Virus record (IMG/VR): IMGVR_UViG_3300045733_000287
Location: 1 to 56,426 of that record
Source of the DNA: a virus
Length of the DNA stretch: 56,426 nt
Strand: one strand, 5' to 3'
The position numbers and the translations under genes were made by a program. Under the pieces are notes generated by a model. The model was given only the letters and a program-made list of their open reading frames with translations. It was not told the origin of the DNA and ran no database searches. Of this stretch, positions 51,620 to 56,426 are shown one piece after another. How positions within the stretch are numbered: position 1 is the stretch's first letter; the number at the start of each line of letters is the position of its first letter.

Positions 51620-53336
51620 CACTTTTACCTGATTCATAAAAATCTATTGTTTGTGGAATTGAAATTTCTTTTTGATTTAATGCCAGCCAGTTGCTTGAAT
51701 CATTTCCGGCCTGATTAAACCTGCCGGTCTCGTAATCATAATTCAATGATATAATTCCCTGCTTCCCTAGATGTTTATATTTAATTTTCTGGAAATAAAC
51801 ATTGACTTCATTTAACATTACATTTTCGTCTGTTGTCTTTCTGTGAACCGTAATGCCATAATCAGTCTTATTATAGAAATTTGCAGATCCGGAAATATCA
51901 TAAAGGCTCGGTACTTCAATTTTGCCGTCAACCTTATTCATTTTTTTCGGGTGTGCCACTAAGAAAATTAGCACATTATTGAATTTTGCAAATTGGATGA
52001 TCTGATCTAAGAACCTGCTTATATATTGAGTTTCAGAATCAGTGTATTTGTGTTCTAATTTGTTATAAGGATCTATAACCAAAACCTTAACCCCTCTTGT
52101 TTTTACCAATATCCGGGCAGAATCCAATATGCTTTTAACTGTGAAATCTTCTTCATTAAGTATATAAAAGAAGTTATTCCGGATATAATCATAAGCCATA
52201 TCCCATTCTAATTCATTGGTTTTGCTCTGGCTGAATTTTTTACCTATCAGTTTTTCAAACAGTTTGGCATAATGAAATTTCAAAGGATAGTTTTCCGGAG
52301 TAAAAAATGCAGCTTTCCACCCATGTTTAATATTTAGTTTAGTAACTATATAATCAACAAACTCCGACTTACCTGATGCGGGTATTCCTGTGACTATTGC
52401 CAGTCGTGAAGTCTCCCAACTTATCTGTTCATCTATAATTTTTTGATCTATTTTACTCCCTTCCTGGATTCCCTGTTCATAAAGATTCCGGATATCAGCA
52501 TATAAACTGTTTGTTTCAATTATTCCCTTTACCGGAACCGGAATAGCATTTGTAATAACATCTTTTATCCCGTCCCCGTATTTCTGAAGATATTCATTTG
52601 CATCCTTACAATCTTTGAATGATACAACATAACAGCGTTCCGGTCCAAGTCTCCGGATTAATTCCCCTTTTAACTCAATACCTTTTGTGTCCTGATCTGT
52701 TGCAATGAAAATCTTTTTGATTCCGGAAAACATTTCAATACATGAATCCAGGTATTCAAGATTCTTGTTTGCCCCATTTGGAACTGACATAGTATTATCA
52801 AACCCTGCTTGTATTAAGGTAAGTGCATCTATTTCACCCTCTACAATTATAACTTCATCAAACTTTGTAAGGCAATTAATATTCCAGAAAATAAGTTCAG
52901 CTCCGGAAACTAATTTAAAAGACTTTTGCGGACCCCTGAATTTTATATTGATTAGTTTGTCATTAAAGAAATAAGGGAAACAAATTACTGGAACATTTTT
53001 ACTAAATTGAGGCATAAATTCAACATCAGAATAAACCCGCATTTTAACAAGTGTACTCTGATTAATCATTCTACCTTCAAAATATTTAACTGCTTTATCT
53101 GTAAGTTCTGTTTTATTGGACCATTCAGGGTAAATATATTCTTTTGCTTCATGTGGACGGTATTCAAAAAAGGCTGCCATACAATTATGGCAATAACCCC
53201 GGTTATTCTGTTTATCCCATGACAGACATTTATCTGTTTTCTTTTTTCTTAAATGTGAACATTCCGGACAAAGGCTGGTTGATTTGTCGGGTTCATAATT
53301 ATATATTTGCTTTGTGACTGATGATTGAATTTTCAT
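51600..53336 (-). CDS. Primase-helicase
   Basis: 578 residues in the T7 gp4/Twinkle arrangement. A zinc-binding N-terminus has Cys 23, 26, 49 and 52. A TOPRIM domain shows VEGEID (165-170) and ATDQD (212-216). The C-terminal RecA-like helicase has Walker A GIPASGKS (317-324) and Walker B VLVIDPYN, with VAHPKK as a sensor. It primes and unwinds DNA at the replication fork. It overlaps the winged-helix gene upstream by ATGA and is the central replication protein of the operon. Confidence 0.9.
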   Translation of the reverse strand: MKIQSSVTKQIYNYEPDKSTSLCPECSHLRKKKTDKCLSWDKQNNRGYCHNCMAAFFEYRPHEAKEYIYPEWSNKTELTDKAVKYFEGRMINQSTLVKMRVYSDVEFMPQFSKNVPVICFPYFFNDKLINIKFRGPQKSFKLVSGAELIFWNINCLTKFDEVIIVEGEIDALTLIQAGFDNTMSVPNGANKNLEYLDSCIEMFSGIKKIFIATDQDTKGIELKGELIRRLGPERCYVVSFKDCKDANEYLQKYGDGIKDVITNAIPVPVKGIIETNSLYADIRNLYEQGIQEGSKIDQKIIDEQISWETSRLAIVTGIPASGKSEFVDYIVTKLNIKHGWKAAFFTPENYPLKFHYAKLFEKLIGKKFSQSKTNELEWDMAYDYIRNNFFYILNEEDFTVKSILDSARILVKTRGVKVLVIDPYNKLEHKYTDSETQYISRFLDQIIQFAKFNNVLIFLVAHPKKMNKVDGKIEVPSLYDISGSANFYNKTDYGITVHRKTTDENVMLNEVNVYFQKIKYKHLGKQGIISLNYDYETGRFNQAGNDSSNWLALNQKEISIPQTIDFYESGKSDDEAPF

Positions 53337-53953
53337 GGCATCATAAGTTTTTCAGGTTTTTTCTTATTCCGCTGTTCCCATGTTCTTATTGCTGATTGCC
53401 AGTCTTTCATTTTATCCTTACCTACCTTCCACCCCCTTGTTTGATACCAGTCATAGAAATAATTTGCATCTATTCCGTTATTTCTTTCTTTACAATATTT
53501 TGTAATCAAATAAATTGGAGGAGGTATAATATTCTTTTCATTCTTAATCATTCTTAATCCTTCTTGTTTGGGGGTAGTGTCCGTTTCCTCTCCGTTTACT
53601 TTGCGTTTACCTTTTGTTTCTTTTGCGTTTACCTCTATTTGGTAATTATCGTAATTACATACCGTTATCCGTGTACTAATTTGAATACTTTCGTATAGTA
53701 ACATGGAGTCTTTTTGTAATAACTCAAAAAACTCCTTAACTGTTTTCTTTGTTACATTCCAATCCCTTGCCCATGTTTCTAATGACCGCACGCTTTGCCC
53801 TCTTTTACACTCAATAAGATTGCCTTTAATTAATACTTTTGTATCAGCATGATTAACGGATAATAAAATATCTATCCACCACTGAAATCTATTCTGTGAC
53901 TTCCAAATCCAATGATCTTTGATTTTACGGTGTATCTTAATCCAGCCTTCCAT
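53333..53953 (-). CDS. Winged-helix replication protein, initiator-like
   Basis: 206 residues from the ATG at 53953 (a start at 53980 would run into the structured leader). MEGWIKIHRKIKDHWIWKS and RGQSVRSLETWARDWN are typical of phage replication initiator or DnaD-like proteins with a winged-helix N-domain; the C-terminal part (DWYQTRGWKVGKDKMKDWQSAIRTWE) fits DnaD-like helices. It is the first gene of the early operon and probably recruits the primase-helicase. Confidence 0.65.
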   Translation of the reverse strand: MEGWIKIHRKIKDHWIWKSQNRFQWWIDILLSVNHADTKVLIKGNLIECKRGQSVRSLETWARDWNVTKKTVKEFFELLQKDSMLLYESIQISTRITVCNYDNYQIEVNAKETKGKRKVNGEETDTTPKQEGLRMIKNEKNIIPPPIYLITKYCKERNNGIDANYFYDWYQTRGWKVGKDKMKDWQSAIRTWEQRNKKKPEKLMMP

Positions 53954-53992
53954 GTTAAATAAGAATGCCCCCACAAGCAAAAGCCACTAAGG

Positions 53993-54089
53993 AACAGGGA
54001 CTAGCTGTTGAAACCTTTTGTGGCTCTGGTATGCCTGTGAGGGCAATATTTTTAAGTATGTAACTTACATCTTTCATTTAGTCCCTGTT
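53993..54089 (-). ncRNA. Structured leader RNA of the early operon
   Basis: On the minus strand AACAGGGACTA (54079-54089) and TAGTCCCTGTT (53993-54003) form a perfect 11-bp closing stem. Inside, ATGTA-AGT-TACAT and TGCC-CTCACA-GGCA can form hairpins, giving a multi-branch shape. It starts next to the likely transcription start and ends 40 bases before the initiator ATG. It could be a riboswitch or thermosensor-like leader, or part of an origin. I do not recognise a named family. The 53954-54146 gap holds only this element and its promoter. Confidence 0.5.
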
Positions 54090-54135
54090 AATCCAACGCA
54101 TCAAATTTATGAACAATAAATAACATATCCGAATA
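54009..54135. repeat. Exact 127-bp direct repeat, copy 2 (haplotype junction)
   Basis: Identical to bases 1-127. To its right, haplotype B begins; following copy 1, haplotype A begins. It includes most of the leader RNA and the early promoter box. Confidence 0.95.
54102..54109 (-). promoter_or_regulatory. Promoter -7 box of the early operon
   Basis: TAAATTTG on the minus strand, a perfect TAnnTTTG, with a start expected near 54095, just before the closing stem of the leader RNA. No clear -33 TTG. It also lies at 94-101 in copy 1 of the repeat. Confidence 0.5.
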
Positions 54136-54146
54136 ATATTAAACTT

Positions 54147-54548
54147 TTATTTCAAATATTCGCCAATGATTTTCTTACATTCGTCAAACCCGACACCGAA
54201 TTCCGCCTTATAACCTTTCTCCCTGAGTGCCTGGATCATCTGAAACTGCTCCGTTAGGTGATCTGTGGCCGGTTGTAATGACTTATTAAGTAGTTTCGTC
54301 CCTTCGACTTTGATCTCAATGAATAGACCGTGCCAGAATCTATTTGGAATGCCTTTATAATAACCACCGGGTTCCGCAATGAACAGATCAGGATAGCCTT
54401 TATTGCCTTGTATCGCTTTCATTTTCCCTGCCTGAGTTTTGGTATGATGAAGCCCGGCATAATCAAAATGAAAAATGACATTCGGAAATTGATATCTCAA
54501 ATACATGGATATTGCCTGACAAATCTGATATTCACGGTCGATTTTCAT
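54147..54548 (-). CDS. VRR-NUC family nuclease (haplotype B)
   Basis: 133 residues. Homologous to the gene at 2001-2378, with the same Asp, Glu-x-Lys core (GYPDLFI, FIEIK) and an insert PGGYYKGIPN between them. It overlaps the PAPS-reductase-like gene upstream by 17 bases, whereas in haplotype A it is next to the ART-like and methyltransferase genes. Confidence 0.85.
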   Translation of the reverse strand: MKIDREYQICQAISMYLRYQFPNVIFHFDYAGLHHTKTQAGKMKAIQGNKGYPDLFIAEPGGYYKGIPNRFWHGLFIEIKVEGTKLLNKSLQPATDHLTEQFQMIQALREKGYKAEFGVGFDECKKIIGEYLK

Positions 54549-55365
54549 AATCTATTATATAATTTAATTTCATCCCTTTATATTTTTCCTGACTGACATT
54601 TGAAATCCACCAATCAAAAACATCATCAGCACTAACAAAATCAGCATATTTTCCCTTGTTCATTAATTCGGTAATAGACTTTTTAATTAACGCCTCAACT
54701 CTTGGATAATTCCTTCTATCCCTTTGTTTTGATTTTACAGTACAATTAGGACAAAACATACATCCAATTCTTGTATAGCCTTGATCATATAATTCGCAGT
54801 ATTCCATTTTACGGTTCCTGATGAAATTCCAAACGTCTGAATTTGTCCAGTTAATTATCGGAGAAAGTAATATCTTATCTTTGCCGTTTATACATAATAT
54901 CTGATCTTTGTTGTCGATATTAAACTGATCTAAACTATTTGAATATTTATGACCGGATATTTCCAGTTCGTTACGCTTTGCCCTTTTATTACTTTCTGCT
55001 TTTCTTATCCCTATAATAGTTACTGTATTTCCTCCTGATTGTTCTTTTAATTCCTTACAACAAAACCTCCGCATCATTGTAGGTAATGACTGATATTTTA
55101 TGATTAATTTATAAAAGTTCAAATCCGGTCTTTCAAAAATAACTTCGGGATATTTATTTCTGACAAATCGCATTAATTCAGGAGGGTCGATTGTCGTTAC
55201 TTGCATAACCGGACGAAATTTTACCTCTGCCATTTTACACAACTCATAAATAACTTGTGAATCCTTCCCGCCTGAAAAAGCCAAATGGAAACCATAATCC
55301 TGATATTTTAAAGCCAATGATTCTGCTTTTTGGATAGTCTGTATTGCAGTATCTATCTTATTCAT
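54532..55365 (-). CDS. PAPS-reductase-family (PP-loop) protein, haplotype B
   Basis: 277 residues with SGGKDS (31-36), FCC before a Lys/Glu stretch and GCMFCPNC. It is related to, but clearly different from, the 44536-45435 protein, so haplotype B has two members. It holds the place of the ART-like, methyltransferase/HNH and 176-residue genes of haplotype A. Probably a Fe-S enzyme of nucleotide or sulfur chemistry; substrate unknown. Confidence 0.75.
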   Translation of the reverse strand: MNKIDTAIQTIQKAESLALKYQDYGFHLAFSGGKDSQVIYELCKMAEVKFRPVMQVTTIDPPELMRFVRNKYPEVIFERPDLNFYKLIIKYQSLPTMMRRFCCKELKEQSGGNTVTIIGIRKAESNKRAKRNELEISGHKYSNSLDQFNIDNKDQILCINGKDKILLSPIINWTNSDVWNFIRNRKMEYCELYDQGYTRIGCMFCPNCTVKSKQRDRRNYPRVEALIKKSITELMNKGKYADFVSADDVFDWWISNVSQEKYKGMKLNYIIDYENRP

Positions 55366-55386
55366 CTTTTCAGTTTTGAATTAACC

Positions 55387-55530
55387 CTATCTAAAATAAT
55401 CAATGACCTGCTCGGTTTTCTCCGCTTCAGCTTCATGCGGATCAGGAATAATATCGCTTTGATCGGTTCGGAAAATACTTTCAATAGAAAATTCATCTTC
55501 ATCTGTTTCGGGATAATGTTTGTGAGTCAT
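55387..55530 (-). CDS. Small acidic protein (haplotype B)
   Basis: 47 residues beginning MTHKHYPETDEDEF and ending TEQVIDYFR. Homologue of 2918-3058. Starts one base after the stop of the 129-residue gene, a clean operon junction. Confidence 0.65.
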   Translation of the reverse strand: MTHKHYPETDEDEFSIESIFRTDQSDIIPDPHEAEAEKTEQVIDYFR

Positions 55531-55531
55531 T

Positions 55532-55921
55532 TTAATAGCCTGTTTTAGTCAGTCGCAATTCTTCTTTTTCAAAGGAAAGCAGCGACCGGAGGCCGTCAAT
55601 CTGATGAACACAACCCCTGTTAATTCTTTCAATCCAGTCAACTATGAAGGATTCTTCCTCACAGATCGAATCTAATAGGGCATTCTGTACCGTTGCAGAC
55701 AGATGGGAGGCTTTGGCTATCTTAATTATTGTCCTGCTTATTTCAGCAGTCTTTTTGCCTCTCAGGTCTTTCTTGGCTTGTGCCAGCATTTGCCCGGAAC
55801 GTGACATGTAACTCATCAGATTAGAAATTCTTTCTACCATTTCTTCAGGATCGCCTGAAACAACAATATCTAAATACGACTGAATTGTTTCGGCCTCTTT
55901 TTTAATGTCGTCTATATTCAT
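55532..55921 (-). CDS. Hypothetical helical protein (haplotype B)
   Basis: 129 residues, nearly identical to the haplotype A protein at 3588-3977 (few substitutions, mainly in the first 40 and near residue 115). It starts 3 bases past the FtsK-like stop. Function unknown. Confidence 0.75.
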   Translation of the reverse strand: MNIDDIKKEAETIQSYLDIVVSGDPEEMVERISNLMSYMSRSGQMLAQAKKDLRGKKTAEISRTIIKIAKASHLSATVQNALLDSICEEESFIVDWIERINRGCVHQIDGLRSLLSFEKEELRLTKTGY

Positions 55922-55924
55922 AAT

Positions 55925-56426
55925 TTACTCTTTATAGAATCCCTGGAACCGGATGACATTCATGTATTCAGGTGACTTAATTAAACCATCTCCACGTCCA
56001 TTAAGTGATTCAGCTCCCGGCTCGTCAATCACAACCATTGAGTCAATATCTTTAGGGACCCTGAAACATACCTGCACCGGCAGGTTTACTTTTGCATCTC
56101 CGGTAATAACTTTCGTTGAAGCTCTCTGAGTAGCAGACATGATTCTGAAACCACAAGAGCGGCCTTTCTGAAGTAATACTCTGAGGTTTTCTTCCAGGGA
56201 CTTATCGACACTTTTAACTACTCTCTTTGTTTTTGTAGCTCCATTAGCATACTTCCCTACAACTTCTTCACCGTAATTCTTCAGGTCATTGCCCTTTCTG
56301 GAATTAGCAACGGCATCCGCGAACTCATCGAATACAACAAGAGTCTTTTTGTTGATACCATTCTTAACCCTGCTTTCCATTTCAACAACCATCATCATTA
56401 TATGAAGCTCTATTTCTTCTATATCA
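55925..56426 (-). CDS. FtsK/SpoIIIE-type translocase, C-terminal part (haplotype B, cut by window end)
   Basis: Only the last 166 codons are in the window; the gene continues past the right edge. The visible part is almost the same protein as the end of 3980-6058 (LVVFDEFADAV Walker B, ATQRAST), while the DNA differs at many third positions. Whether the RecB-like half is also present cannot be seen. Confidence 0.8.
   Translation of the reverse strand, partial: DIEEIELHIMMMVVEMESRVKNGINKKTLVVFDEFADAVANSRKGNDLKNYGEEVVGKYANGATKTKRVVKSVDKSLEENLRVLLQKGRSCGFRIMSATQRASTKVITGDAKVNLPVQVCFRVPKDIDSMVVIDEPGAESLNGRGDGLIKSPEYMNVIRFQGFYKE

Noticed and set aside
54009-54135. Biological terminal repeat or attachment site
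   Set aside because: The match begins at the first base of the window, is exactly 127 bp, and is followed by homologous yet diverged sequence, which is better explained by assembly of two haplotypes.

Overview
This window looks like the genome of a tailed (siphovirus-type) phage of a Bacteroidetes host, assembled from a mixed population. Host evidence: AT-rich DNA, few purine-rich ribosome binding sites, promoter boxes of the Bacteroidetes -7 type (TAnnTTTG), and families typical of Bacteroidetes phages. I see no integrase, repressor-type lysogeny module, CRISPR array or IS element.

The ends are the key to the layout. Bases 1-127 recur exactly at 54009-54135. After each copy the sequence differs but is homologous: 54147-56426 is a diverged version of 2001-4500. 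The simplest reading is a circular (or circularly permuted) genome of 54,008 bp (haplotype A), followed by about 2.3 kb of a second haplotype (B) that leaves the same junction. A and B share a VRR-NUC nuclease, a small acidic protein, a 129-residue protein and an FtsK-like translocase. They differ in cargo. A has a DNA methyltransferase with an HNH gene nested in another frame, an ADP-ribosyltransferase-like protein and a conserved phage protein. B has a PAPS-reductase-family enzyme instead.

Region by region (nearly all genes on the minus strand): (1) 139-8143, recombination and cargo operon from a promoter at 8153-8183, with small proteins, a candidate annealing protein, a RecB-like nuclease/FtsK translocase fusion, then the variable cargo. 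(2) 8327-37152, late operon read from portal to lysis: portal, prohead protease, major capsid, connectors, tail tube, fibres/adhesins, tape measure, baseplate/tail-tip proteins, a DNA methyltransferase, an S74 tail fibre, a lectin-like adhesin, M15 peptidase, holin-like and spanin-like proteins. (3) 37241-38383, three plus-strand genes, at least one an HTH regulator, between terminase and portal. (4) 38501-41672, terminase subunits and small genes in a tightly overlapping chain, preceded by a leader peptide, a terminator hairpin and a tRNA(CAU). (5) 41855-53953, early/replication operon: winged-helix initiator-like protein, primase-helicase, nuclease-like protein, radical SAM enzyme, repeat protein, transglycosylase, a nucleotide-binding-fold/DnaA-domain fusion, a methyltransferase, a PAPS-reductase-family protein and many small accessory proteins. 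A structured leader RNA and a promoter precede it.

The parts I find most unusual are the two-haplotype cargo swap, the dual-frame HNH/methyltransferase locus, the RecB-FtsK fusion, the DnaA-domain fusion, the structured early leader, the atypical tRNA with its leader peptide, and late proteins carrying Sec signal peptides.
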